A stretch of 64,000 nt of DNA from Treponema sp. (GTDB lineage: Bacteria; Spirochaetota; Spirochaetia; Treponematales; Treponemataceae). The stretch is from NCBI GenBank assembly GCA_017935745.1, contig JAGBGX010000009.1:248001-312000 (forward strand), written 5' to 3'. Shown here piece by piece: positions 1 through 8,405 of the stretch. The notes under the pieces are model-generated. The model ran no database searches. It saw nothing but the letters and a program-made list of their open reading frames with translations, and was not told the DNA's origin. Positions within the stretch are counted from its first letter, which is position 1. Each line of letters starts with the position of its first letter. The translations under genes and the position numbers were made by a program.

Positions 1-139
1 CAGTGATTCCCAGCTCCCGCTCTGCTTCCTTTACTGCTGCTGTAAGCGACGGCTGGGACACATACAGCACTTCAGATGCCTTGCTCAGAGAGCCAGATTC
101 TGAGACCGCTATAATGTAACGGAGCTGCTGCAAAGTCAT
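1..139 (-). CDS. LysR-family transcriptional regulator, N-terminal fragment
   Basis: Only the first 46 codons are inside the window; the gene runs off the left edge. The start is the ATG whose complement is at 137-139. The peptide begins MTLQQLRYIIAVSESGSLSK and continues with a VSQPSLTAAV stretch, the typical winged helix-turn-helix of LysR regulators, which act as tetrameric DNA-binding proteins with an effector domain (outside the window here). It follows the phosphatase gene on the same strand after a 64-base gap rich in TAACTAACGATAG-type inverted repeats. The target is unknown. Confidence 0.85.
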   Translation of the reverse strand, partial: MTLQQLRYIIAVSESGSLSKASEVLYVSQPSLTAAVKEAERELGIT

Positions 140-222
140 TCCGTTCACTCCTAAAACTAACTAACGATAGTTAATAAAACTACCGTCTGTTCGTTTAAAT
201 TAACTAACTATCGTTCGTTAAT
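140..222. repeat. Inverted copies of a TAACTAACGATAGTTA motif between phosphatase and LysR genes
   Basis: Two imperfect inverted copies of AACGATAGTTA lie at about 160-174 and 201-221. They can form a stem on the minus-strand transcript between the phosphatase stop (204-206) and the LysR start (139). This could be a terminator for the phosphatase gene or an operator for the LysR gene. The motif resembles the arms of the large hairpin at 62173-62216. Confidence 0.45.
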
Positions 223-662
223 TTCTGCAAAAGTCCTTTGCATCCTTCCAGTATATCATTGTACGTTTCATCAAAATTATGCGTATACCAGGGATCAGCA
301 ATTTCGCCAGGACGGCTTGTAAAGTCAAGGAGAAGATGTATTTTATGCTGCGAATCTCCGCCTGCAATCCGCTCTATATTTCTTGCATTCTGGCTGTCCA
401 TCCCAATAATGTAGTCATACGCTTCATAGTCCCGCCGCTCCATTTTTGAAGCGCGATGCTGCAAGACAGGAATTCCCTGCTGACAGAGCTTTCTGACTGT
501 CCCCGGATGCGGCCCGTTTCCCAGCTCTTCTGTACTCGTTGCCTTTGAGTCAATGCGGAATTCGCCTTCACGCCCGGCTTTTTTCACAAGATGCTTCATC
601 ACAAATTCCGCCATTGGAGAGCGGCAGATGTTTCCGTGGCAGACAAACAGTATTTTTATCAT
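204..662 (-). CDS. Low-molecular-weight protein-tyrosine-phosphatase
   Basis: A 152-residue cytoplasmic phosphatase, the usual length for the family. It removes phosphate from tyrosine (or arginine) residues through a cysteinyl-phosphate intermediate. The P-loop C-x5-R-S is visible near the N-terminus as VCHGNICRSP, with Cys8 as the nucleophile and Arg14 binding phosphate. The general-acid Asp is in the DPWY motif near residue 123. The start ATG (660-662) directly abuts the neighbouring plus-strand frame. No Shine-Dalgarno is visible upstream; a TAAGAT-like -10 lies about 6 bases before the start, so it may be leaderless. The physiological substrate cannot be inferred. The LysR gene follows downstream. 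Confidence 0.9.
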   Translation of the reverse strand: MIKILFVCHGNICRSPMAEFVMKHLVKKAGREGEFRIDSKATSTEELGNGPHPGTVRKLCQQGIPVLQHRASKMERRDYEAYDYIIGMDSQNARNIERIAGGDSQHKIHLLLDFTSRPGEIADPWYTHNFDETYNDILEGCKGLLQKLTNDS

Positions 663-741
663 GAAGCCATCTTACCACAAAATGCACGCAAAAGAACAGA
701 AAAACAGTGTCAATATCGGAAAAAGTGAGTATCTTTTTAGT

Positions 742-1872
742 ATGGCGGATATTCTCGATTATATTTCCTGGCGCGGCGACCTTCCGTTTTCGGCGTCTCC
801 GTTCAATGAAATAGACTCTCTGATTCTATGCCAGATTTCATACCTGAATTTCGGCGGGCTTTTAAAGAACAATGACTTTAAGGAGCGAAAAAGCCTCAGC
901 CAGCTCGCGTATGAATTCAACAGCAGCCCTGACTTTTCTGCGCGATGCGAGACAGGAGTTCTTATCAACCGGCTGACGGTAAAGCTTCTGTTTGATGCTG
1001 CCTCGTCCGTGCGCTTCGGCGGAATAGAGGCAACAGGATACGTTTCTATCATAGACAAGCAAAAAGAAGAGCAGTTTTCCGCAGTCACATATCTGATTCC
1101 TGACAAAACAGCATTTGTTTCGTTCCGCGGAACGGACGATACGATTGTCGGCTGGAAGGAAGACTTCAATCTTGCGGTTATGGACGAAGTTCCTGCCCAG
1201 ACAGACGCGAAAAAATATCTTGAGCAGGCGGCGGCTGCCATTGAACGGCCGTTCCGCATCGGAGGACATTCAAAAGGCGGAAACCTTGCAATCTATGCAG
1301 CAGCACACTCCTGCGATCAGACAAAGCTGCGCATCATTGAAATTTTTAACAATGACGGGCCCGGTTTCCCGGACAGCAAGCTCAAGGCAAGCTGCTTTCA
1401 TGAAATCATTCCTTTGATACGCTCATTTTATCCGCAGCTGTCAATCATCGGAATGCTTTTTAACTATGCAGGAAAGTACAGCATTGTAAAAAGCAGCAAC
1501 AAAGGGCTGATGCAGCATGATCCGTTTTCATGGAACCTCAAGGGAAATTCTTTTGAGCTTATAGGCGAATTTGACAAGGCGAGCAGTTTTTTCCACAGCA
1601 CGTTCAATTCATGGATAAACGGACTTGAAAAAAGCCAGCGCGAGCTGTTCGTTGAAACGCTTTTTCAGATTATCAGGGCAACTGATGCAGAAACAAATTC
1701 CCAGATTGAAAAAAATATCCTGCAAAATTCTGTGAAGATTATCACTGCTATATACCGGCTTGATCCTGAGCTGCGGAACACATTTTGCAGCCTAATCATC
1801 ATGCTTTTCAAGGCCGCGCACAAAAACCTGCCGGAACTGAATGAGCTTTTTGAAAAAAACAGCCTGCACTGA
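742..1872 (+). CDS. DUF2974 (Mbeg1-like) lipase-fold protein
   Basis: A protein of about 376 residues with an alpha/beta-hydrolase look. The nucleophile elbow is GGHSKGGNLAIYAA (G-x-S-x-G), preceded by a VSFRGTDD oxyanion-type segment, as in class 3 lipase relatives grouped as DUF2974. No signal peptide is seen, so it is probably cytoplasmic. The frame is open from 553, but family members start with a M-A-x-I-L-D-Y-x-x-W-R-G pattern, which matches the ATG at 742. The in-frame ATG at 661 overlaps the divergent phosphatase start and lacks a ribosome site. Substrate unknown. It ends convergent with the OmpA-like gene. The N-terminal boundary is the least certain part. Confidence 0.75.
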   Translation: MADILDYISWRGDLPFSASPFNEIDSLILCQISYLNFGGLLKNNDFKERKSLSQLAYEFNSSPDFSARCETGVLINRLTVKLLFDAASSVRFGGIEATGYVSIIDKQKEEQFSAVTYLIPDKTAFVSFRGTDDTIVGWKEDFNLAVMDEVPAQTDAKKYLEQAAAAIERPFRIGGHSKGGNLAIYAAAHSCDQTKLRIIEIFNNDGPGFPDSKLKASCFHEIIPLIRSFYPQLSIIGMLFNYAGKYSIVKSSNKGLMQHDPFSWNLKGNSFELIGEFDKASSFFHSTFNSWINGLEKSQRELFVETLFQIIRATDAETNSQIEKNILQNSVKIITAIYRLDPELRNTFCSLIIMLFKAAHKNLPELNELFEKNSLH

Positions 1873-1901
1873 GTCTCATGGCACGGACAGGCTGCTTCTA
1901 A
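1853..1901 (-). terminator. Terminator of the OmpA-like gene
   Basis: CAGCCTG (1860-1866) pairs with CAGGCTG (1888-1894). On the minus strand the stem is followed by a run of U (A-run at 1853-1859). It overlaps the 3' end of the convergent DUF2974 gene. Confidence 0.65.
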
Positions 1902-1905
1902 AAAA

Positions 1906-3336
1906 TTATTCCAGAATGGTGATTTCCACGCGGCGGTTCTTTGCCTTTCCCTCGGGAGTTGCATTGTCCGCAACAGGCTTTGTTCCGCCGGAACCTTTGC
2001 AAATAAATTTGTCCCGGGGAATTCCCCGCGCAGCAAGCGCGTCAGCAATGGCATTCGCACGCTCAATGGAAAGCTTCATTTCGCCTGCCTTGTAGCCCAC
2101 ATCGGCAGTATGGCCTTCAACAAGGAACAGCTGATCGGGAACTTCCTTCAGGACATCCGCAATCTGATCGAGCCGCTTGTTTTCCCCGGGAAGAAGCTCC
2201 GCGCTGTCCGGCTTGAAATTCAGGTTCTGCATGGTGAGCCTGATTCCGGCTTCCGTATTTTCAACGGTAACCTTTGAGCCAGAACTGGAAACAGTTTCCT
2301 TTGCCTTTTCAAGCCGTGAAGAACTGTTTTTTTTCTGCTGATTTTTTCCCGCAGAAGAAGGCTCTTCCGCCTTTTCATGGCCAGAAGATTTCCCGGGATT
2401 TTTCTGACTGTCTTTTTCCGCAGAAGAGGCAGATTCCTTGCGGGCTGAATTTCCGCCTGAGCCGGATGCTTTGTCCGCGGGCTTTTCAATAATTTCCTTA
2501 AGCTCTTCCGCAGAAACAGAGGCAATCCGCTGCAGCGCCGGAAGAATCTTGCTTCTGTCATACGCCGGAGGATATTCTGTAAACAGGGAAATTGTGCCTT
2601 TAAATGCGAAGCGGCTTCCGTCATTATACAGAAATGTCTCATCAACCATATCCCGGACAACAAGCGCATTTCCTGTCCGCTTGCTTACATACATCGTAGC
2701 CTTGTGGCTTCCCTGGGCAGACTGCAAGTCCTTGTCGCCGCCAAAATCACGGTAGGAAATTCCATAGCGGGTTGCCCACTGGGCGCTGAAGACATACACA
2801 TCTTCTCCGTTGTATGTTTCATCACGCAGATACGTATATTCAACGAGCATCGGCATTTTTGTAAATATGCCCTTGTTCAGCGGATCAACAGTGCGCTCAG
2901 CCTTTGCCTGCCATCTGTCTCCGATGCTGATTCTATGCGCAGTGTATGAAGGAAAACTGCGGAAAGTGGGATAGCCGTTGTCTTCAATCATGACAAGCTG
3001 CCCTTCCGCAGAGATTCTGAACCGTGACGGAACTGAACCGTTAAGAGCGGCTTTCACGCCCAAAGAATTGCGCTTTGTCGCTTCATCAACAAAAAAGCTT
3101 CCGTCATAGTAACGGTCAGATGGATTTCCGCCGGCAGGAACGGGCACCGGGGCAATGAATGAGCGGACTTCCCGGCTCACAAGCCCGACATACGTTCCGT
3201 TGTCATACCGGCGCAAGTCTGTCCGCTCAATGTACACATAGCTTCCGCTTCCGTTATACTTCAGCTGCACGCCCTGGGAAAATGCAAGGCATACGCAGCC
3301 GGAAAAAAGCAAAGCAGCCAGAATATGGTTCTTCAT
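1906..3336 (-). CDS. Secreted OmpA-family protein with C-terminal peptidoglycan-binding domain
   Basis: 476 residues. Residues 1-20 form a signal peptide ending LAFSQ, so the protein is exported. Residues about 21-280 form an unrecognised region. About 290-360 is a Ser/Lys/Glu-rich low-complexity linker. About 365-476 is an OmpA/MotB-like domain: LNFKPDSAELL, VEGHTADVG, then SIERANAIADALAARGI and NRRVEITI. The domain family binds peptidoglycan non-covalently and usually anchors envelope proteins. In place of the common HTDxxG the sequence is HTADVG. No Shine-Dalgarno is obvious upstream. The gene stands alone, divergent from the MATE gene. The N-terminal part is probably specific to treponemes, an inference from lack of recognition. 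Confidence 0.8.
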   Translation of the reverse strand: MKNHILAALLFSGCVCLAFSQGVQLKYNGSGSYVYIERTDLRRYDNGTYVGLVSREVRSFIAPVPVPAGGNPSDRYYDGSFFVDEATKRNSLGVKAALNGSVPSRFRISAEGQLVMIEDNGYPTFRSFPSYTAHRISIGDRWQAKAERTVDPLNKGIFTKMPMLVEYTYLRDETYNGEDVYVFSAQWATRYGISYRDFGGDKDLQSAQGSHKATMYVSKRTGNALVVRDMVDETFLYNDGSRFAFKGTISLFTEYPPAYDRSKILPALQRIASVSAEELKEIIEKPADKASGSGGNSARKESASSAEKDSQKNPGKSSGHEKAEEPSSAGKNQQKKNSSSRLEKAKETVSSSGSKVTVENTEAGIRLTMQNLNFKPDSAELLPGENKRLDQIADVLKEVPDQLFLVEGHTADVGYKAGEMKLSIERANAIADALAARGIPRDKFICKGSGGTKPVADNATPEGKAKNRRVEITILE

Positions 3337-3355
3337 ACTGAATTTATCGGAATTA

Positions 3356-3383
3356 TTGAAACTTTTTTTATTTTTTATATAAT
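3356..3383 (+). promoter_or_regulatory. Promoter of the MATE gene (leaderless geometry)
   Basis: TTGAAA (3356-3361), a 16-base spacer, TATAAT (3378-3383), and only six bases before the ATG at 3390. No Shine-Dalgarno precedes the ATG. Confidence 0.7.
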
Positions 3384-3389
3384 TCCTCT

Positions 3390-4784
3390 ATGCTTGAAAA
3401 AAGAACTGCGCTGTTAAAGACCCATCTTCCCGGATTTTACAAAACCCTGTTTTATCTGGCCGTTCCGATTATTCTGCAAAACCTTATGCAGACCTTTGTA
3501 AATATGCTGGACACAATAATGGTCGGACAGCTCGGGGCAGCAGAAATTGCATCCGTGGGACTTGGAAACCAGATTTTCTTTATACTGAATATGATTCTCT
3601 TTGGAATTTCAAGCGGCGGCTCCATCTTCATTTCGCAGTTCTGGGGAAAAAACGATATCAGCGGAATTCAAAAAACGCTGGGAATAATGCTGCTTTTTTC
3701 TGTGTCTGTAGCTTCAGTTTTTATGCTCGCTGCGCTGCTCGCCCCGGAATTCCTGATTTCCCTTTATTCCAAAGATACGGCAGTTATTTCCCTCGGCTCA
3801 AGGTACCTGCGTCTGGTGGCGGCAAGCTATATCTTCATGGCAGTTTCATTTCCGTTTCAAATCGCGTTCCGAAGCACTGACCACGCGTACCTTCCGATGA
3901 TATGCACAGTGATTTCTATCCTGCTCAACGCATTCTTCAACTATCTTTTTATTTTTGGAGCGGAATTCAGCTTTTTTGGAATTCACGTCCGGGTACCTGC
4001 AATGGGCGTTTCAGGAGCCGCAATCGGAACTGTCATTGCAAGAACCGCAGAGACAGCAGTTCTTTTTTCCTATGCGTTCCTAAAGAAATTTGAAATTTTC
4101 AGCTCGCTGAAATCATTCGTGCAGTTCAACCGCAATTTCATGCTCAAATACGCTTCAATTGCGCTTCCTGTTATTTTCAACGAAAGCCTGTGGGGGCTTG
4201 GAATAACATTTCAGAATTCCATCTTTGCCCATGCAGGAACAAATGCTATTGCGGCGTTTAACATTACAGGAACCATCTCACAGCTTACCTGGGTATTTTT
4301 TATCGGAGTCGGAAATGCAGCCGGAATCATTCTCGGAAAAAAAATCGGAGCCGGAAATTTTGAAGAGACAAAGCTTTACGCTTACCGGTTTGCGTGGTTC
4401 CTTCCGGCCTGCGCTATATTTTTCGGGCTGCTGCTTTATCCGCTTTCCCTGCTTTTGCCGTACCTTTTTAAAGTCGGAGTGGAAACGCTGTTCCAGGCAA
4501 AATGCATGCTGCTGGAGCTGATTTGCTTCTATCCGTTCAACGCGTTCTGCATGTTCTTTATAGTCGGATTCTGCCGCGCCGGAGGAGACACAAAGTACGC
4601 CGCATTTCATGATATTTTCTGGATGTGGTGCGTTGCAATTCCGCTGGGCTACGCTGCCGCCTTTGCCTTTCATCTGGAGCCGCGGTTCATCTATCTGTTC
4701 CTGTTTACGGAAAGCATCTTGAAGACGGCCGCCGGCCTGCTCCGGCTGAAGTCTGGAAAATGGATAAAAGACATCACAGGCTGA
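3390..4784 (+). CDS. MATE-family multidrug/Na+ antiporter
   Basis: A 464-residue inner-membrane protein with about 12 hydrophobic segments, matching the family's length. MATE exporters couple Na+ or H+ influx to efflux of drugs or metabolites. The N-terminal pattern LAVPIILQNLMQTFVNMLDT followed by MVGQLGAAEIASVGLGNQI is characteristic of the NorM/DinF-like superfamily. The start is set by the promoter geometry just upstream (no ribosome site). The gene for a GNAT enzyme begins at the very next base, so the two are probably co-transcribed. The exported compound cannot be predicted. Confidence 0.92.
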   Translation: MLEKRTALLKTHLPGFYKTLFYLAVPIILQNLMQTFVNMLDTIMVGQLGAAEIASVGLGNQIFFILNMILFGISSGGSIFISQFWGKNDISGIQKTLGIMLLFSVSVASVFMLAALLAPEFLISLYSKDTAVISLGSRYLRLVAASYIFMAVSFPFQIAFRSTDHAYLPMICTVISILLNAFFNYLFIFGAEFSFFGIHVRVPAMGVSGAAIGTVIARTAETAVLFSYAFLKKFEIFSSLKSFVQFNRNFMLKYASIALPVIFNESLWGLGITFQNSIFAHAGTNAIAAFNITGTISQLTWVFFIGVGNAAGIILGKKIGAGNFEETKLYAYRFAWFLPACAIFFGLLLYPLSLLLPYLFKVGVETLFQAKCMLLELICFYPFNAFCMFFIVGFCRAGGDTKYAAFHDIFWMWCVAIPLGYAAAFAFHLEPRFIYLFLFTESILKTAAGLLRLKSGKWIKDITG

Positions 4785-5654
4785 ATGCACGATACAAGGA
4801 TTGTCCGGGCAGCTGAAAAAGACTCTCTGTTTCCGCAGGCAGAAGCGTTTTTGCTTCCGCATGAAAAATCATGCTGCATTCTCATGCAGTCTGTCTTGCA
4901 GAAAAGCGGCTGTGTCTTTGTCATTCTGAAAAAAGCCGGGCATTCCCGGGAAGAGATTGCAGGCGTATTTTCACTTTCCGATGGAAAAGCCTTAAGCATC
5001 TGCATTCCTTTTTTTTCAGACGAAATAAATGCTGCGCTCATCAGCTTCCTCAAAGACACTGCTGTTTTCTGCATTACAGGAGCCAGCCGGGAAGTGAAGA
5101 AAATGCAGGAGCTTGTCTTTCAGTCGCAGAATATTCTTGCAGAAGACGAGCGCAATATGGTTCTGATGGAATATGACCCGGAGATGCAGAAAAAAGAAAA
5201 TCATCCCCCGGTAAAAATACAGCAGTGCGAACCCGCTGATGCTGACGGACTGTTTCCCCTGCATCTTGCCTATGTGTCGGAGGAAGTGCTTCCGCCATGG
5301 AAACAGCCGTTTCCTGCATCAGAGCGTGTCCAGCTGGAGCACAGCCTGAAAGCCCGCCGCGTTTTTGCCGCCGTCCATGACGGAACGATTTGTGCAAAAG
5401 CACACATCAGCGCGGAAACACATTCTTTCGTTCAGATTGGAGGAGTGTTCACAAAGCCGGAATTCCGCTCAAACGGATACGCCTCACAGCTCGTGCACGA
5501 AATTGCCCGCACATTCTGGCAGCAACATCTGCGGACAGTTCTGTTCGTAAACGAAAAAAACAAGAGCGCGCTCCGTGCATACACAAATGCCGCCTTCAGG
5601 CCGTTCGGAACATACAGAATTGCGTACTTTAAACCCTCTGCACGAATAAGCTGA
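4785..5654 (+). CDS. GNAT-family N-acetyltransferase
   Basis: 289 residues, soluble. The C-terminal half carries the GNAT fold: IGGVFTKPEFRSNGYASQLV contains the R-x-x-G-x-A acetyl-CoA pyrophosphate loop, followed by VLFVNEKNKSALRAYTNAAF typical of motif B. The N-terminal half (residues 1-140) resembles no domain I recognise but may be a second, degenerate GNAT fold. The ATG follows the MATE stop codon without a gap, so translation is probably coupled. The acceptor substrate is unknown; the pairing with an exporter would fit modification and export of a toxic amine, but this is speculation. Confidence 0.8.
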   Translation: MHDTRIVRAAEKDSLFPQAEAFLLPHEKSCCILMQSVLQKSGCVFVILKKAGHSREEIAGVFSLSDGKALSICIPFFSDEINAALISFLKDTAVFCITGASREVKKMQELVFQSQNILAEDERNMVLMEYDPEMQKKENHPPVKIQQCEPADADGLFPLHLAYVSEEVLPPWKQPFPASERVQLEHSLKARRVFAAVHDGTICAKAHISAETHSFVQIGGVFTKPEFRSNGYASQLVHEIARTFWQQHLRTVLFVNEKNKSALRAYTNAAFRPFGTYRIAYFKPSARIS

Positions 5655-5660
5655 ACTATG

Positions 5661-6452
5661 TCAGCCCTTTTTAAACTCCATTATTGCGTCAATGCTGGAA
5701 ATGCATGCTGCGCGAAGTCCGTTCTTTTCAAGCGCGTCAACGCCGCGGATTGTTGTGCCGCCGGGCGAACAGACAGCATCCTTTAAGGCTCCCGGATGAG
5801 CGCCTGTTCTTTGCAAAAGCCGCGCGCTTCCTGCCATAGTCTGGGCAACAAGCCGGTAAGCCATATCGCGCGAAATGCCGTACTTTACAGCCGCATCCGC
5901 ATACGATTCCATAATCAAATCCATAAAGGCCGGACCGCAGCCGCTGACCGCCCCGCCGACTCCCATAAGCCCGGCAGGAAGCTCTTCAACAATCCCGAGC
6001 GAACTGAACAAATCTTTTACTGTTTCACGTTCCTGCGCTTCAAGAGAATGCTCCTTTTCAAAAAGAAGAACTCCTTCGCCGACCATAGCAGGAGTGTTCG
6101 GCATAACGCACTGAACCTTCGCGCCGCTGCCAAGAATCCGCAAAAAAGCCTCATGGCTCCAGCCTGCCGCAACAGAGACAATGACCTTGCCTTTAAATCT
6201 GTCCGCACCTTCAGACAGAACTGACTCAACTTGATGCGGCTTGCAGGCAATAATCACAATGCCGCTTTTTTCCAGCAGAGACTGAAGGCTTTCGCACGGA
6301 ACAAATCCGATTTCACGCGAATTTTTTTTGAGCTTCTCCTGATTCGGAGCATAAGCAAGCATATCTGTTTTCAGCACTTTTCCAGAAGCACTGAATCCGG
6401 CCGCAATCGCCTTCGCCATATTTCCCATTCCGACAAATCCGATTTTTTCCAT
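5661..6452 (-). CDS. proC: Pyrroline-5-carboxylate reductase
   Basis: 263 residues, the normal length. It catalyses the last step of proline synthesis, reducing 1-pyrroline-5-carboxylate with NAD(P)H in the cytoplasm. The Rossmann motif GFVGMGNMAKAI is at residues 5-16. VQCVMPNTPAMVGEGVLLF and the C-terminal signature near residues 215-240 (LKDAVCSPGGTTIRGVDAL) are the family hallmarks. A ribosome site GAGGTGAG lies about 8 bases before the ATG. It follows proB by seven bases and shares its promoter. No proA lies in the window. Confidence 0.96.
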   Translation of the reverse strand: MEKIGFVGMGNMAKAIAAGFSASGKVLKTDMLAYAPNQEKLKKNSREIGFVPCESLQSLLEKSGIVIIACKPHQVESVLSEGADRFKGKVIVSVAAGWSHEAFLRILGSGAKVQCVMPNTPAMVGEGVLLFEKEHSLEAQERETVKDLFSSLGIVEELPAGLMGVGGAVSGCGPAFMDLIMESYADAAVKYGISRDMAYRLVAQTMAGSARLLQRTGAHPGALKDAVCSPGGTTIRGVDALEKNGLRAACISSIDAIMEFKKG

Positions 6453-6459
6453 ATTCTGC

Positions 6460-7284
6460 TCACCTCATGATTGCATTGAACAAAGCGTTTTCATTCGCAG
6501 TAAAAAGCGTGGCTTTCTGAGTTCCAGCCGCAAGAGCCGAAAGAGCCTTTTCTTTTCCGCCGTTTGCCAGAATCAGCGGAATCCCGGATGATGTTGTTTT
6601 TTCCGCCGCCTCAATTTTTGTTGCAATTCCGCCGGTTCCGAAACTGTTCGCAGAGCCGATTGTAATCTGCTTTTTCAGCGCCTCAATATCCTCGACAACT
6701 TCAATGAGCTGAGCATCTTCGTTTGTCTTGGGATTGTCTGTGAAAATTCCGTCAATGTCGCTGAACAGAATCAGCAAATCCGCGCTCCACAGAATGGCGG
6801 TAAGCGCACTCAGATTGTCATTATCACCGATAAAAAATTCATCAGTGGCAATCGAGTCATTTTCATTTATCACTGGAACAGCATTTTCATCAGCAAGCGT
6901 AAAAAGCGTATTCCTGATATTCAGCGTGCGGTGATCGTCAGAAAAATCATCCTTTGTAAGAAGCAGCTGCGCCGCATGAATTTTCTGCTCGTCAAAGACA
7001 AGCCGCCACTGATACATAAGCTCAACCTGCCCGATTGCGCACAATGCCTGCCTGTAGTATATGTCTCCCTTGTGCGCCCAGCCGCGGATTGTTGAAAGGC
7101 CTGCAATCTGAGCGCCAGACGAAACAATGACAATCTGCTTTCCTTTTGAAATCAGCTCCGCACATTCTGATGCAAATGTCTTCATGAACGCAACATTTAT
7201 TGTGCCGTCGCTTTTTGCAAGCGTGTTGCTTCCGATTTTTACAACAATTTTTCTGGACCGTTCTATTGCTTCTTTTGGCGTCAT
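6460..7284 (-). CDS. proB: Glutamate 5-kinase
   Basis: 274 residues with the amino-acid-kinase fold only: KIVVKIGSNTLA at the N-terminus, IVIVSSGAQIAGL, NENDSIATDEFFIGDNDNLSA in the substrate site and the GTGGIATKIEAA region for nucleotide binding. It phosphorylates L-glutamate in the first step of proline synthesis and is usually inhibited by proline. The C-terminal PUA domain of the 367-residue E. coli enzyme is absent, a short form also known in other bacteria. Shine-Dalgarno AAGGA precedes the ATG. It heads a proB-proC operon. It does not contain the glutamyl-phosphate reductase activity. Confidence 0.95.
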   Translation of the reverse strand: MTPKEAIERSRKIVVKIGSNTLAKSDGTINVAFMKTFASECAELISKGKQIVIVSSGAQIAGLSTIRGWAHKGDIYYRQALCAIGQVELMYQWRLVFDEQKIHAAQLLLTKDDFSDDHRTLNIRNTLFTLADENAVPVINENDSIATDEFFIGDNDNLSALTAILWSADLLILFSDIDGIFTDNPKTNEDAQLIEVVEDIEALKKQITIGSANSFGTGGIATKIEAAEKTTSSGIPLILANGGKEKALSALAAGTQKATLFTANENALFNAIMR

Positions 7285-7310
7285 TTTTTCCTTAATACTC
7301 CAGGCAGATT

Positions 7311-7340
7311 ACTATACCACAATCAGAAACTGTAATACAA
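7311..7340 (-). promoter_or_regulatory. Promoter of proB-proC
   Basis: On the minus strand: TTGTAT (7335-7340), an 18-base spacer, TATAGT (7311-7316). It lies in the gap between lrgB and proB. Confidence 0.6.
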
Positions 7341-7347
7341 GGCAAGC

Positions 7348-8040
7348 CTACAGAAAATGCGCAAACAGAGGAGCAAAGATGACTGTCATAAGCCCTGCGA
7401 TTCCGATTGAAAGCCCGCTCATTGCCCCTTCGACCGCGCCCATTTCTATTGCCCGCGCAGTTCCCATCGCGTGGGAGGCAGTTCCAACGGCAACACCTTT
7501 TGCAACTGGCTCTGTTATTTTAAAAATGCGCAGAACCTGAACAGCAAACAGATTTCCCAGATTCCCGGTCAAGACAACCATCACGACAATCACAGGAATA
7601 ATGCCGTTAAGCTCTTCTGTTATTCCAAGTGCAATGGCCGTTGTTATCGATTTTCCGAGAATCGAAACATATTCTGTATGGCCGATTTTTAGCAAAATGC
7701 ACAGCCCGAGAATCAGCAAAAGATTCACAATCACGCCGCAAAAAATTCCGCACAAAACAGCAGCCCAGTTTTCCCTGAGCTTTTCAAACTGCTCATACAG
7801 CGGAATTGCAAGGCACACTGTCGCAGGCGTAAGCATATATGCAACCAGATCCGCGCTTGCAGCATACTGCTCGTATGGAATCTTTAAAATCAGCAGAACC
7901 AGAATGCTCAGGGCAATTGCAACAATCAGCGGACTGAACAAAAAGAATTTCGTCTTTTTAAATACGAATCTTCCAATCTGATACGAACCTAGCGTCAGAA
8001 AAACTCCAAAGAAAACTGAATCAGTCAAAAATTCATTCAT
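7348..8040 (-). CDS. lrgB: LrgB/CidB-family membrane protein
   Basis: 230 residues, almost entirely hydrophobic with several transmembrane segments. The segments LTPATVCLAIPLYEQFEKLR and GKSITTAIALGITEELNG, followed by VAVGTASHAMGTARAIEMG, are strongly conserved in the LrgB/CidB/YohK family. The family works with LrgA-like proteins; proposed roles are holin-like control of murein hydrolases or transport of pyruvate and related metabolites. The frame is open further upstream, but the ATG at 8038-8040, preceded by GAGG at a seven-base spacing, gives the family-like N-terminus. It follows lrgA by eight bases in the nnr-lrgA-lrgB cluster. Confidence 0.9.
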   Translation of the reverse strand: MNEFLTDSVFFGVFLTLGSYQIGRFVFKKTKFFLFSPLIVAIALSILVLLILKIPYEQYAASADLVAYMLTPATVCLAIPLYEQFEKLRENWAAVLCGIFCGVIVNLLLILGLCILLKIGHTEYVSILGKSITTAIALGITEELNGIIPVIVVMVVLTGNLGNLFAVQVLRIFKITEPVAKGVAVGTASHAMGTARAIEMGAVEGAMSGLSIGIAGLMTVIFAPLFAHFL

Positions 8041-8048
8041 AAAAAGCC

Positions 8049-8405
8049 TCACTGCGGTTTCTTTTTCAGGCGGATTACAAACTGAACAACGCGGCCTGTA
8101 ACAGCCATCACGGCAAATGTTGTAATAACTGCAATTACAATAAAATGAATTCCATATTTTTTCATAATCGGAAAGGCAGTCATAAATCCCACGCTTGACG
8201 GAACAAACATGACAGGCATTGCCGCCAGCAGAAATTCGCCTGTTTCCTTTACCCAGCTCACTTTTATGCACTTGAATTTGAGGCAGAAAAACAGTATGGC
8301 AAGGCCGTAAATGCTTGCCGGAACGGGCAGGGGAATCAGAGCATTCAACAGTTCTCCGGCAAACGAAATCAAAATAATAAGCGAAAGCTGCGCAATGTAC
8401 TTCAT
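8049..8405 (-). CDS. lrgA: LrgA/CidA-family membrane protein
   Basis: 118 residues with four hydrophobic segments. The N-terminal half carries the LrgA/CidA signature: FAGELLNALIPLPVPASIYG. AMPVMFVPSSVGFM follows. This is the small holin-like partner of LrgB, placed in the inner membrane. Its ATG overlaps the nnr stop codon by four bases (ATGA), so the two are translationally coupled. Identity as LrgA rather than CidA cannot be decided from sequence alone. Confidence 0.88.
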   Translation of the reverse strand: MKYIAQLSLIILISFAGELLNALIPLPVPASIYGLAILFFCLKFKCIKVSWVKETGEFLLAAMPVMFVPSSVGFMTAFPIMKKYGIHFIVIAVITTFAVMAVTGRVVQFVIRLKKKPQ